This document shows, in pieces, positions 46,404 through 63,025 of a stretch of DNA of 64,000 nt (position 1 is the first letter of the stretch; every line of letters starts with the position of its first letter). The translations under genes and the position numbers were made by a program. The notes beneath the pieces are model-generated. The model did no database searches, was not told where the DNA came from, and worked only from the letters and a program-made list of their open reading frames with translations. Source of the DNA: Trifolium pratense (Eukaryota > Streptophyta > Magnoliopsida > Fabales > Fabaceae); contig NC_060060.1 of the NCBI RefSeq assembly GCF_020283565.1, positions 16,492,001 to 16,556,000 on the forward strand. Reading direction: 5' to 3'.

Positions 46404-46942
46404 CCACCAACCATTTTGGTCCATGTGTTAAGAGATGTTTCTTAAGCAAGTGGTCAGTGATTTGATACCTGATTTTTGCATATGGAGAAAACTCGATTGG
46501 AAGGAGAAAATTCATCTTATGTATTAAATAGATTCTTTGACAGAAATTAATCACTATTAAACAACAGCGAAAATTCTATATCTATAATATGATAAAAAAG
46601 AATAAGCTAGCATGACTGAAAAAAATCTATTGAACTTATGTTTTTATTCTGGTATTACTAGTCTCCTTTCCCAATTATTATTACCGGAGTAAAGGTCTCC
46701 AAACAAGTCTAAAAATTTGTCAGAACCAATGAACAGTGCCAATACATGTTAAGAGAATGCAAACATGCATATACACGACAAAGGTTTCAGGCTAAAAAGA
46801 ACTCTACCATACCAAAACAAAACCATCACCAACAACTTTTCACTTTTAGTACATTAAAAACATCATAGAAACATGTTACACTTTTTCAACAACCTATTTC
46901 AATAGCCAAAAAAACAATAACTTTGTTCAAAAGACAATATAT

Positions 46943-51849
<4,907 letters not shown>

Positions 51850-54544
51850 ACTTTGCAATAATCACCAAAATCACTTAAACCTCAATGTTTCAAATTGTTA
51901 AAATTCTTCAGCATCATCAATAGCTACTAAACCTTGTTCCCTCTAAAATATCACATCAACAAAATTTATAACTAAATAGATTTCAACATATGAAAGAATA
52001 GAGATTATATACACTAAAAAACAAATAGATTGAAAAAATCATAGTTGAATTGTGTTACTATATAAAGAAGTTTTAGGTTATGTTGAACAAGTCACAGTCA
52101 TGATTCATGAAGCAGCCGCAACCAAAACATTGAAAATTGAAAGCCTTCATAGTTGAATAGCTTCAAATATATATTGAAAAATTAAAATTGAATTGAAAGA
52201 AAAATAAGCAAGAATAAAGTCAAATAAAAAGCAAACAAAATTCAAATCAGGTTATATAATCTAATAATAATCTAAACATGACTTGAGACAAAAAATAAAC
52301 AACATAAGACTGATGAAGATGTGAAATAGCTACAGTCAAAAACAGACAAAAACTAAAAAACCAAACAAAAAACAATATTTTCAACCTTTTGAATTATAGT
52401 ATGACCAAACAAAACGGTCATAATTATAAATACAAGTTTTTTTGATTGTTGAAAAACTCAAGAGTCCAACTACTTTATTATTAAATGTTGTCATAAGAAG
52501 ATTAATTTAGAAGCATACCCAAATGTTGAAATTTTGAGCTAAGACTGAAAAATAAGAAGAAGAAAGAAAAAGATAATATTTTTGAATAAAAAGAGTTTAA
52601 CTTTTTAGTGAGAGAAAGTAGAAGAGAGTGTACCTTATAGAAAAGGAAGAAGATGAAAGTGAATCTGATCTTTAAATCTAAGGTGGTATTGCTTTTGATG
52701 AATAGGTGAAATAGAAAGGTTTTTATGAAACCCCACTAAACCACTACACTACACTACACTAGGAAGTATTTGATAAAGGAAATGAGAAAGAGATAGAAAG
52801 AGAAAAATGGTGGCTAGCTTCAGAAAGTATAAGAGGCAGAAGTTGAAGATGAAGTAAGTAGTATAGTGTAGTAGTAGTAGTAGTGAAAATGGGTCCCACA
52901 CTTAGGACCCCATTGTTAAAAATGTTAATAATCTCAAGTGTTTGGAGTTGTTGCTTTTGTGCTTCTTCTCTAATATGTTTATTCCAATATTTAATAGAGA
53001 TGTTGCAGAGATATTTAATATATGTTTCATATTATTGTGGATTTGTGAGAATTACTATAATTTTGTAAAAGAGAAATAATATATATGAAATTATGATTCA
53101 CACATATCGTCGGAGCTTTCGCCCCCACAACAAAACAGTTAGGTTTAACGAAATTTTGAACTAATCTCATTCCTTGTTTATGAGTCAATATTCAACACCA
53201 TGATATAAAATATGTATTTGATGGAACTTATATCCTTTTAAAGTCAATATAATTGTGTAGTCGTGTAATCAAATTTTATGGATTGTCTGATTAAGATCAA
53301 GCGATCCTAGTTTAAAGACAGTATTTTTTATATATGACGGGCGGCTAAAAACTCTATAACTGCGTGGTTGTAGCGAATTTCTACGGTGTATAATCCGTAT
53401 CCTTTTTAAGTCATTTCTCATATTTCTCATCCTATAATGATTTCAATCGTTTATCTATCTATTGGGGCGGTTTCATTCTGCTATACAAACATGTACTACT
53501 TAAATAAAATATGTGAGTTTGTCATTGAAAACAAAAAATATATGATCTATGTTGGTGAGATTTTCTTTTTGTGATAAAATATGTTGTCATGATCTATGTG
53601 TACTGTTTTTTTCTATGTGTGCTTATATGATATGATGTTGATCTATTCTTAATCTTAATTATTATTCCTCCAAATAGTTAATTAAATTAAAGCAAAAATT
53701 GGTCGTGAAGAGGAAGACAACGGAACTCGTGGGGGCTACTGTCATACTCACACTTACACCCCCCACATTATTACCCCCACGCGCCTTTTACCTCTCACCC
53801 TACTACAGTACACATGAACAACATCACTCAAATATGAATAAATCTATTTATTTTTTTTATAATTAAAATGAATTTTTTTATTCTGTCTAAATTGGATTTG
53901 GTTTCACTCTTGTGTTTTGATCAGTTATAGCTTTCAGATGTTCGATTTAGATCGATGATTGAAATTGTTTCACTATGTAAAATTATTGTACAGTTTGAAC
54001 TGTCTAATTCAAAATCAACTGTTAAGATTAACTTTTGTGTGAAATTGCAGGGACTCGAACTATAAATTATCGCGATCTATCTAAATCATGCAAATGTGGT
54101 TTGCAACTAATTGTCTTTATAAACATTCAATAGTATGAAGTAAATGTAAATGTATTGCATCTCATAAACAAATATAGGGGAAAACATAAAATTTAATTGA
54201 TGCTCTAAACTTCAAAAAATTGATGCCCTAAAAAATTGCGAGGAAGAGAATAAAAGGAAAAAATGGAAAAAATATATAAAAGACGAGTAGAAGAAGATGA
54301 TAATGTCAAACCTGGGTGTAATGGTCAGAAAGTATTAGGCTGAGGTGCGGGTGGATGACGATTTTTGAGGTTCCTTAACGAAAGTTTCAAAGAAAATGCA
54401 AAAGGAAGGATATATTAGGGATTGGGAAAGGTTTCAAAGAAGAGTAAAGTTTTAACAAATACAGTATTTATTAATCTTCTCACGTTAACACAAGTGAATT
54501 TTGTACACTAACAAGTGTCTTAATGACACGTGTTAGTTTTTCCC

Positions 54545-54546
<2 letters not shown>
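51850..54546. other. XLG promoter side and intergenic, no other gene
   Basis: Minus-strand GTACACTCTC at about 52632 could be the donor of a 5' UTR intron, but the acceptor could not be fixed. Short (CACTA)n and (GTA)n runs lie near 52.74 and 52.87 kb. The rest is AT-rich without coding signal. Confidence 0.4.

Positions 54547-54602
<56 letters not shown>
54547..54602. repeat. (TA)n microsatellite at the left edge of the foldback element
   Basis: Pure TA run. With the matching AT run at 56659-56712 it flanks the 2.06 kb foldback element, so that element probably inserted into a TA microsatellite. Confidence 0.93.
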
Positions 54603-54605
<3 letters not shown>

Positions 54606-54770
54606 GGCTGCTAATTTAGACCCAGTTGGGTCTAAATTAGCAAGGTGCACCTTTTGAGTTGGACAAAAATACCCATTTTTTATTTTTTTGGAAGAATAGA
54701 GCAACAGGGGCATTTCTGTAATTTTACGCAACAGTACACGCACCCCCCACTTCTTTTTTCCCCCCCATGA

Positions 54771-54778
54771 CACGTGGC
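54771..54778 (+). promoter_or_regulatory. G-box/ABRE-like motif CACGTGGC
   Basis: GACACGTGGCAG. Further copies lie at 54881-54888 (complement) and 56288-56295, all inside the foldback element near its ends. Such boxes bind bZIP and bHLH factors in known promoters; here function is only possible. Confidence 0.5.
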
Positions 54779-55240
54779 AGCGCGTTATTTGACAAAAGCC
54801 AAGCGCGTGCATCACACGCGCCGACAGGCGCGCGTGGGTGAAGGCCACACGCGGAGAGAGAAAGCTTTTAAAAAGGAAAGGCCACGTGTCACATTTTAAT
54901 TGGCTGCGTTAATTTTTTTTCATTTTATACTTTAAACTCGATTATTTCATCGTAAATTAATTTTTTATTTTTTAATTTTTATACCAAAATTCATAATTTT
55001 TTTTTCTCTACAAATAGAGACTTGGTTTGTTTGATTTGGACACCGAAAAAAAAACGCAATTTTTCACTACTTTAAACTCGATTATTTCGTCGTAAATTAA
55101 TTTTTTATTTTTTATTTTTTATACCAAAATTCATAATTTTTTTTTCTCTACAAATAGAGACTTGGTTCGTTTGATTTGGACACAGAAAAAAAAACTCAAT
55201 TTTTCACTACCTTAATCTCATCAAATAACTAATAATCAAC

Positions 55241-55936
55241 TTACTGAAACCATTTTACCAGCAAAATGGTTTCAGTTTACAACTCTCTGAAACCATTCTA
55301 CCAGATAAATGGTTTCAGAAGCAAACACAATTAATAAATTACTCACTGAAACCATTCTACCAGTAAAATGGTTTCAGAATACAACTATGTGCAACCATTC
55401 TACAAGGTAAATGGTTTGAGAAGCAAATAACTAATAATCTACTTACTGAAACCATTCTACCAGCAAAATGGTTTCAGATTACAACTCTCTGAAACCATTG
55501 TACCAGATAAATGGTTTCAGAAGCAAACACAATTAATAAATTACTCACTGAAACCATTCTACCAGTAAAATGGTTTCATAATACAACTATGTGCAACCAT
55601 TCTACAAGCTAAATGGTTTCAGAAGCAAATAACTAATAATCAACTTACTGAAACCATTCTACCAGCAAAATGGTTTCAGATTACAACTCTCTGAAACCAT
55701 TGTACCAGATAAATGGTTTCAGAAGCAAACACAATTAATAAATTACTCACTGAAACCATTCTACCCGTAAAATGGTTTCAGAATACAACTATGTGCAACC
55801 ATTCTACAAGCTAAATGGTTTCAGAAGCAAATAACTAATAATCAACTTACTGAAACCATTCTACCAGCAAAATGGTTTCAGATTACAACTCTCTGAAACC
55901 ATTGTACCAGATAAATGGTTTCAGAAGCAAACATTA
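55241..55936. repeat. Array of 14 short hairpins with exact 202-bp higher-order period
   Basis: The basic unit is a 32-base palindrome, CTGAAACCAT - 12-base loop (TCTACCAGCAAA type) - ATGGTTTCAG. Four variants (loops ending CAGCAAA, CAGATAA, CAGTAAA and a worn one starting TGTGCAACCAT) form one 202-base unit. The marker TTACTGAAAC falls at 55241, 55443, 55645 and 55847, exactly 202 apart. Three full units plus the first two hairpins of a fourth are present. Spacers (such as ATTACAACTCT and AGAAGCAAACACAATTAATA) repeat too, so this is not CRISPR-like. Confidence 0.92.
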
Positions 55937-56656
55937 GTTTTTAATTATCGTTTTATCTCATTTAAGGTAGTGAAAAATTGCGTTTTTTTTTTCGGTGTCC
56001 AAATCGAACGAACCAAATCTCTATTTGTAGGAAAAAAAATTATGAATTTTGGTATAAAAAATAAAAAATAAAAAATTAATTTACGACGAAATAATCGAGT
56101 TTAAAGTAGTGAAAAATTGCGTTTTTTTTTCGGTGTCCAAATCAAACAAACCAAGTCTCTATTTGTAGAGAAAAAAAAATTATGAATTTTGGTATAAAAA
56201 TTAAAAAATAAAAAATTAATTTACGACGAAATAATCGAGTTTAAAGCATAAAATGGAAAAAATCACGCAGACCCATTCATATGCTGACACGTGGCTGCCT
56301 TTTTCAAAAGTAAAATTTTCTCTCTCCAGCTTATAATCTAGTGTGGCGCAGACAAGAGGGTAGGATGATCTGGGCTGTCTGATCAATCAGACAGCCTTAA
56401 TGAGATCACATCTTGGCTGTCTGATGGAAATCAACGGTCTGTAACCATGGTCCTTCCGTACGCGCGCGACACTGGATCCACGTCTATTAATTTTTAAGAA
56501 GGTGGGGGCGCGTGTCAGTATTTTTTTTTTATGTAAAATTACAGAAATGCCCCTGTTGCTCTATTCTTTCAAAAATTAAAAGAATGGGTATTTTGGTCCA
56601 ATTGAAAAGGTGCACCTTGCTAACTTAGACCTAACTAGGGTCTAAGTTAGAAAACC

Positions 56657-56658
<2 letters not shown>

Positions 56659-56712
<54 letters not shown>
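56659..56712. repeat. (AT)n microsatellite between two elements
   Basis: Pure AT run separating the foldback element from the next MITE. Confidence 0.93.
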
Positions 56713-56715
<3 letters not shown>

Positions 56716-57110
56716 TCAGGATCCGTTGACACCAACTAGTTTGACACCAAATGTTACACCTCTCAATAACGTTTTAACCGATATAAATTTTATAAAATCC
56801 ACCGTTGGATTGAAAGTTTACATCATATAGATCATTTGTGTAAAATTTCAAATAAATCCAAAATCATTTGATATGTTATTGAGATACATCAAAATTAACG
56901 GTTTTTGTATTTTTTTAAATGCCGTTAATCTTTACGTGTCTCAATAGCATATCAAATGATTTTGGATTTGTCTGAAATTTTACACAAATGATCTATATGA
57001 TGTAAACTTTTAATCCAACGGTGGATTTTATAAAATTTATATCGGTTAAAACGTTATTGAGAGGTGTAACATTTGGTGTCAAACTAGTTGGTGTCAACGG
57101 ATCCTGACTC
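56713..57110. mobile_element. Palindromic MITE, 398 bp
   Basis: The ends GAGTCAGGATCCGTTGACAC and GTGTCAACGGATCCTGACTC are perfect inverted repeats of more than 50 bp (through ACCAACTAGTTTGACACC). The inner arms share ATCCACCGTTGGATTGAAAG and ATCATTTGATATGTTATTGA with the element at 4546-4915. It sits in TA-repeat sequence, which hides the target duplication. Confidence 0.9.
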
Positions 57111-57677
57111 TATATATATATATATATATTGCGTGTGAATGTGGAAGTGAATTGTCGTCTATGTAAATTATCGATATGTATTTATATCGACAATTGGAGG
57201 CTATTTTTTCCTATTCGAAAATTATACTCTAACAAAATAACTTGATGGAAGAATAAAAATATTTGTTGTCTTTTAAAATTTCAATTACTAATTTATTAGT
57301 TAAAATACTTTTTCATTAAATATGATGTTGTTGGATGTGATTTTTCCTCGAGTAATTTGGAATTCAAATTCATTCATCCTGTGTGAATATTCACATATGT
57401 CAAATGCAGCCTACCACAAGTAATAAAATTGCGTAATTAGTGTTTTTTTTCCTTTTCATTGATTAAATTAGTGTAAAATATTAAGATAAAGACAAATAAT
57501 AAAATGATAAAAGAAAATAAATTAAGAAAATGTTTGACAAATTTAGATACTAATAATACAAAATTCAACAGCAAAATAAATAAAGTTCAACCAAAAAATT
57601 CTTCCACTAAAAAGTTACACTTAAATTATCTCAAACAACCCATCTTTTTATAAAATTTATTAACCGCTTAAATTTAA

Positions 57678-57806
57678 TTTTTTGTCAAATAGTCTAGTGG
57701 TTAGAAATTATACTATTACGGTGGATAAGTGGGAAGATTAGAGTTCGACCTCAATCCCTTACATATATATAATGTAATGTTCCTACTAACTAAGCTCACG
57801 AGACAC
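57678..57806 (-). mobile_element. tRNA-derived SINE with 16-bp target duplication
   Basis: On the minus strand: GTGTCTCGTGAGCTTAGTTAG TAGG (A-box region), GAGGTCGAACTCTAATC (B-box region), then AACCACTAGACTATTTGACAAAA. Flanking direct repeats TAACCGCTTAAATTTA and TAACCACTTAAATTTT lie at 57661-57676 and 57807-57822. Confidence 0.82.
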
Positions 57807-57822
57807 TAACCACTTAAATTTT

Positions 57823-59817
57823 ACTTCTTATTAATAATACAAACTTTTTTTAAGATAAAGTGAAACTATCTTTATTTTTTTGGTACAACTATTTTTGTTT
57901 CTAAAAGTACTGTAGTACTAGAAAAGGATAAAAGAAATGAAAAGCAGTAGATTCTTGAAGCAGAGATTCGTGGCATACACGCTTTATAAAATGGAGAGTG
58001 TGATGTATATTCCACCTCATTTATTACTATCATTTGAGTTTCAAACTTCAAAACTTCCAACTCGTTGACAATTTAAAAGCAAAGTCACCACGTAATTACT
58101 TTTTTTGACTTAGATATGAAAAATATCTCATCTAAAAAAGTTGCTCCATAATCTCATCAATTATTTTATACTGTTCTACATGAACAAACATGGTACCATA
58201 GAGTATGGAGTTTGGTTGATAATAATTGTTCAATACGAATAAAATTGTCTTTAGTTTATTCACCGCTAATTCATAAAGTCTATAAATCGAATAGATAACG
58301 GTTCTCCATCCAACCATCAATCTTTTTAAGACCATCTCCAATAAAAGTATCTTAGTCAGTTTCATAAAAGGATGATCTGTTCCTTTTTTTTTCTCTCTCC
58401 ATCGGAGGAACTTGACGTGACAAGTCGTATCATTTGCAAAAGTATCTTAAATAAGATATGGTATCATCATCAATGTTTAGTTGTATTAATGTATTATAGC
58501 ATCATTATTTTTATAAAATATATGGTACTTTATAATTTTTTTTACAGTTGAAACATAATAGGTATGAGTTGCAAAAATATAGCGTAGCATTGAATGAACC
58601 ACTTATTAATCCTATATAAAACTCAAAATAGTCATTAAAAATGCTCTAAAAAGCAAAATTTTCGCATTACTCACCTTTCTCCTAACATTGTTATCGAACC
58701 ACCTACCCACACTCACCTCCCCCATGCATATATGTATAACTTTTAGGAGAATGTATATGAGTTGCTAATGACACCTCTTAATTTACCCATTCTTGTTTTA
58801 GATGTTTGTAAATAAATTATTGTGATTTTATCTTATAATATTTTAGAGGATGTTTTCAGTTAAAATTTAATATGACTAAATATAAAAACTCGTTATTTTA
58901 TAAGGACAAAAAATATATTTAACTCTATTATTTATTATTAAAAAAAGAAAATTCGACCCTCCATGTGATTGATTTTTGGATCCGTCCATGTCTCCACCCC
59001 ATTTTTAACATCACACAAATTCCTCCACCAAACAGAAGCTTTAGCCCCTCCCTTAATTCTACCCTCTTCCACAGACACATATCATGGATATTTGGGGAAT
59101 TAATTATTTTAGTAACTAATTTTGAAAAGCGTTATTATAATTTAATTTGATTGAATACATATATATGTAAAAAATAATTTTACACTTTTTTGATGTATAT
59201 AAATTAATCTCATTAAATCTCTATAGTATGTTTATAATTATAACATTCGTTTTTCACATCAAATCAATTGAGTCAAAATATACTTTTGACCCAGGTAAAT
59301 GCAAATGTGTTACTTACTACTTTGAGGTCCAAGCAATGATCATCTAACGCATGATTTACATGAACCAAAGGGTGCACAATTATGTTCATTCATTTCTATT
59401 ACCTTGTAACAGAATATTTCTGTTCAACAAGTAGACTCCCCATGAATTCTTTAATTTTAAAATTAAAGAGAATAAAACTTTAAAAGAAGAATATCTGATC
59501 ATTACTAATTTACTCGAATTGAGATAATATAGACTATGTTTGGAAAGTCCAATAAGTTAGCTTATAGTTTATAAGCTAAAAATTTTGTTTGGTAATAGTT
59601 TTTAAAAAATAGCTTATAGCTTATTTGAGAGTGTGCTCGACACAACAATCGAATCCAAAGGCAACTTATCCTTAATGTGTCTTTGAGTAATTGAAGCATG
59701 GTCAACAAGTTTGCTTTGCATGGTTCTAAATCAAGGTCAAAATATTGAAGGTAATTAAATGTAACATACTAGTATATTGTAATGAATTAAGCAAGGTCAA
59801 AATATTAAAGGTAATTA
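57823..59817. other. Intergenic, no gene seen
   Basis: AT-rich. A worn TTTGG...AGCTTATA repeat is near 59530-59630. A direct repeat GGTCAAAATATT(G/A)AAGGTAATTAA occurs at about 59732 and 59795. No coding signal. Confidence 0.45.
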
Positions 59818-59950
59818 AGGAAGGTAATTATGTTCATCCACTCGATATATTGTAGGACCTACGAAATTCTTATTCGTAAAAGAATATGCTGATGATTCTA
59901 ATGAATTTGATTTTTCCTTTTCACTGTTAAAAAGTTTCGAAATAAGGGAT
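59818..59950. repeat. Segment shared with the XLG intron at 49195-49345
   Basis: GTAATTATGTTCATCCACTC, CTTTTCACTGTTAAAAAGTT and AATAAGGGATACGG match the XLG-intron copy in order. The similarity stops where LINE-like sequence starts, so the LINE fragment may have joined or inserted here. Confidence 0.65.
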
Positions 59951-61697
59951 ACGGATGACCGTATATGGAAGCCTATAAATTCTTGGCGAGGAAGAGCGTT
60001 GTCAAAGGCCAGTAAAGAGGTAATGATCAAATCGGTACTTCAGGCTATTTCTTCATATGTCATGAGTATGTATATACTTCCTTCTTCCTTTATTGGAGAT
60101 ATTGAAAAAAATGTTAAATGCATTTTGGTGTGGTGGAGGTAGTAATAACGGGAGAGGCATACACTGACTGGCATGGGAGAGACTTACATGTCCCAAGGCT
60201 AGGGGGGCTTAGGTTTTTGTAATTTTGAAACTTTTAACATGGCTATGATGGCGAAACAAGCGTGAAACATTGTTCAAAATCCGGATTCAATGGTTGCCAA
60301 AGTAATTAAAGCAAGGTATTTTCCACGATCTTCTTTATTTGAAGCCTCTTTGGGTTATAACCCAAGTTTTGCTTGGCATAGTATTTGGAAAGCTCGTCAA
60401 ATTTTGTTGCTTGGTTGTAGGTGGAGTATAGGTGGTGGGGATAAAATCAATATTGTGAAGGACCCGTGGTTGCGGGGTATTGATGAACGTTGAGTTCCTT
60501 CTCCACAAGAGGAAGGTGTGTACCAATTGTTTGTCAACGATTTGTTATTGGATAATTATAAGGCTTGGGATATTGCTAAAATCTGAACCCTATTTCCAGG
60601 TCCAACGACAAACTTAATTATTAACACACCACTCATCACGTCAGTTCATGAAAACAAACTTGTCTGAATGAAGAAAGAAAGACTGCTACTCCGTTAAATC
60701 CGGGTACAAGTTAGCTATGCGTTATATTTTGCGGGATCATAAATTCCATTTGGAGGGTAATTGGAATGATATTTGGAATGCGCAAGCGCCCCACAAAGCT
60801 CGACATTTACTATGGCGCTTATGTCGAGGTTACCTTCCGACGCGAGTTCGATTATTTCAACGACGTGTGAATTGTGATGTACACTGCCCTATTTGCGAGA
60901 ATACGACTGAAGATGACCTCCACGTCTTTTTCAACTGCATTGCAACTCGAGAATGTTGACAGGCTGCTGGCCTGCTATATGTCTTGGATAATAATGTGTA
61001 TCAACAGGGTCTGGCCGCAGATAGAGTGTTTGCAATGTGCCAACATGAAGACCGAGCCACTATGGGTAGAGTTACGATGCTTTTTTGGAGCATTTGGCAG
61101 CACCGAAATGGTGTAGTTTGGAATGACAGTCTCAGCTTACCTAACCAAGTCGTGCGAATCGCATACGAAGCGTGGAATGATTGGTTTGTGGTTCACCATT
61201 TGAAGCATGATGAGAACTATATTTTTGCGGTTCACCATTGGTTGGGTGAAATGTAATGTTGATGCTGCTTTTTTTTTTAAACCAATGTAGTAACGATGGG
61301 TGCCTGTTTTCGGGATCATGATGGTAACTTTGTGGCTGGCTTCACGCAAAGACAACAGGTCACTCTGTCAACGGTTGAAGGAGAGGCTTGGGCGCTCCTG
61401 CAGGCCATGTGGGAAGCCAATCTTAGAGGTTTGAATATGGTTCAATTTGAAAGCGACTCACAGGTGTTGACTGAAGCTATTCGTACTCTCGGAATTTTGT
61501 TTAATTGTTGCTGACATTATCAAAATTATGGTATCGTGCATAAACTTTGAAGTGACGTTTGTTAGGAGACAAACGAATATAGTTGCTCATACTCTTTCTC
61601 GGGCGGCTATTTCTTGGGGTAGTTTCCGTAGATTTGAGATTATTCTCTTATGTATTGAACGTTTACTAGTTAATGAAATGTTTGATTAAAAAAAAAT
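59951..61697 (+). pseudogene. 5'-truncated, broken L1-type LINE
   Basis: Plus-strand frames, interrupted by stops and shifts, encode the end of a non-LTR reverse transcriptase (WRGRALSKASKEVMIKSVLQ, about 59985-60045), a zf-RVT-like region (FAWHSIWKARQILLLGCRW at about 60370; APHKARHLLWRLCRGYLPTR and CPICENTTEDDLHVFFNC at about 60785-60950), then an RNase-H-like domain (GACFRDHDGNFVAGF, EGEAWALLQAMW, FESDSQVLTEAI at about 61296-61480). An A-run at about 61689-61697 is the tail. The endonuclease and the reverse-transcriptase catalytic region are missing. It cannot move by itself. Confidence 0.85.
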
Positions 61698-62569
61698 CTA
61701 TAGCAAACAACACCCATGTAATGTTGGCACGAATGGCTGGAAACTAATTAATCGGAGGCGTGTAATCACTGAACTAAGAAATTATCCGCAAATATTGCGC
61801 AACTCCCCCAAAATACAACCATCATCTCTTCTCCTTAAAATGGCTTAGATTAAAATGTTCCACAAAACTTTAATGTGTGCCTCATCTCTTCTCCTTCCAC
61901 ATAGCGTGCAACGAAAATCCTTTCACGACCAGATCTGTGGCCGTTGAACCACCTCCACCCCGGTCGCCACCGCTGACCATATGGTGTTCCACATCTCTTT
62001 TGTTGTGTCGGTCTGCGAGATCTATTCCTTTGTCTTTTTTTTTAGGTAAAACGTTGGCTTTAAAATCAAAAGGAGAATTTGAGATAATAGAATTTTTGTA
62101 TAGTGCTGATCCCTTAACTGTCAAATTCAACATTTTTTTTGTTTAAGATAAGTTTACAATTTACAACAATATATGAAATCTAAAACCCCAGAACAATGAA
62201 TGAAAAACAAAAGAAAAATATCAACTTTGCCCCACAAAAAAAAAAAAGAAGATGATGTTTGAAATCAATTCATGTTACAAAAAATTGTCATGTGGATGAA
62301 CATGAAGCGTGAGTGGCTTCTCCAGGAGAGAGAGTTGATCGACGGAGGAGTGAGTTGGAACAGAGAGTTGATCGCCAGAGGACGACAGAAATTGGCCGGA
62401 ACATAGTGATTCACAGTCGGAGGAGGTTGGCCGGAACAGAGATAGAACGTGAACAAAATTTATGGTAAAAGGAGGTTGGCCGGATTTGTCGGTGGATGGC
62501 AGAGAGGAGATGAATAACGCGAGAGGTTGAGAAAAGCAAAAGTGTGGCACATGAGAACGAGGAAGAAGA
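61698..62569. other. Intergenic, no gene; short GC-richer stretches
   Basis: Around 62300-62500 GTTGGCCGGAACAGAG-type phrases repeat a few times (GAGTTGATCG, GGAGGTTGGCCGGA). They might be a decayed gene fragment, but no frame holds. Overlapping frames on the two strands contradict each other. Confidence 0.35.
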
Positions 62570-62585
62570 AGATAGAAAGATGGTT

Positions 62586-62814
62586 TTTTTTTTTTTTTTT
62601 TTGAAAACTTGGTATCCGGCCTTATGACCGACTAATCCAAGGGGACCAATCCCACCGTCCACTTGCGGGGGCCCCATTTAAAGCCAGAGTTTTTTTTGCT
62701 CTGTATGGACTTAGCCCACCGAAATTGGCACCAGTGGGAATCGAACCTGAGACCTTGAGAGGAGCATACTCCAAGGGCCCAAGCCAACACCACTCGACCA
62801 ACCCCAAGTGGGTT
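62586..62814 (-). mobile_element. tRNA-derived SINE with perfect 16-bp target duplication
   Basis: On the minus strand: GGTTGGTCGAGTGGTGTTGGC (A box), CTCAGGTTCGATTCCCACTGG (B box), a 3' body, and a poly-A tail seen as a T-run at 62586-62602. AGATAGAAAGATGGTT flanks it at 62570-62585 and 62815-62830. Length is 229 bp. It resembles the widespread plant Au-type SINE layout, though the exact family was not checked. The near-identical duplications suggest a young insertion. Confidence 0.92.
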
Positions 62815-62943
62815 AGATAGAAAGATGGTTAATGTGTAATTAGATACAAAAGTCACTTTTTAATCTCAACCTTTCATTTAAATCTTAATGATTCATATTT
62901 ATTCTCATATTCTCATATATCTTTATCATTCTCATAATATACG

Positions 62944-62946
<3 letters not shown>

Positions 62947-63024
<78 letters not shown>
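62947..63024. repeat. (TA)n microsatellite, about 39 units
   Basis: Pure TA run. Confidence 0.95.

Positions 63025-63025
<1 letters not shown>

Larger units (their letters stand above)
54603..56658. mobile_element. 2.06 kb non-autonomous foldback DNA transposon
   Basis: The outer inverted repeats are about 130 bp: left GGGGGCTGCTAATTTAGACCC..., right complement GGGGTTTTCTAACTTAGACCC..., both continuing through AGGTGCACCTTTT and GCAACAGGGGCATTTCTGTAATTTTAC. Inside, a 140-bp unit is present twice in tandem on the left (54931-55070, 55071-55210) and twice inverted on the right (55967-56105, 56106-56245). The centre is a hairpin array (separate entry). No transposase frame exists. Long TIRs suggest a Mutator-like origin, but the (TA)n flanks hide the target duplication, so the superfamily is open. 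Three CACGTGGC boxes lie near the ends. Confidence 0.88.

Noticed and set aside
46105..46431. 108-residue plus-strand frame, hydrophobic N-terminus
   Set aside because: It ends in the poly-A tract of a LINE-like 3' end; composition and context do not support a gene.
54546..54848. 100-residue minus-strand frame in the foldback element
   Set aside because: It runs into the TA repeat and has no family features; the terminal inverted repeat explains the sequence.
55241..55936. CRISPR-like array
   Set aside because: The repeats are palindromic and regularly spaced, but the spacers themselves repeat every 202 bases, and the array sits inside a plant transposon with no cas genes.
62700..62814. A functional tRNA gene
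   Set aside because: A and B boxes are present, but no cloverleaf or acceptor stem fits; the poly-A tail and target duplication show a SINE.
62411..62856. Minus-strand frames of 60-90 residues near the right end
   Set aside because: They run across the tRNA-derived SINE and its poly-A tail.
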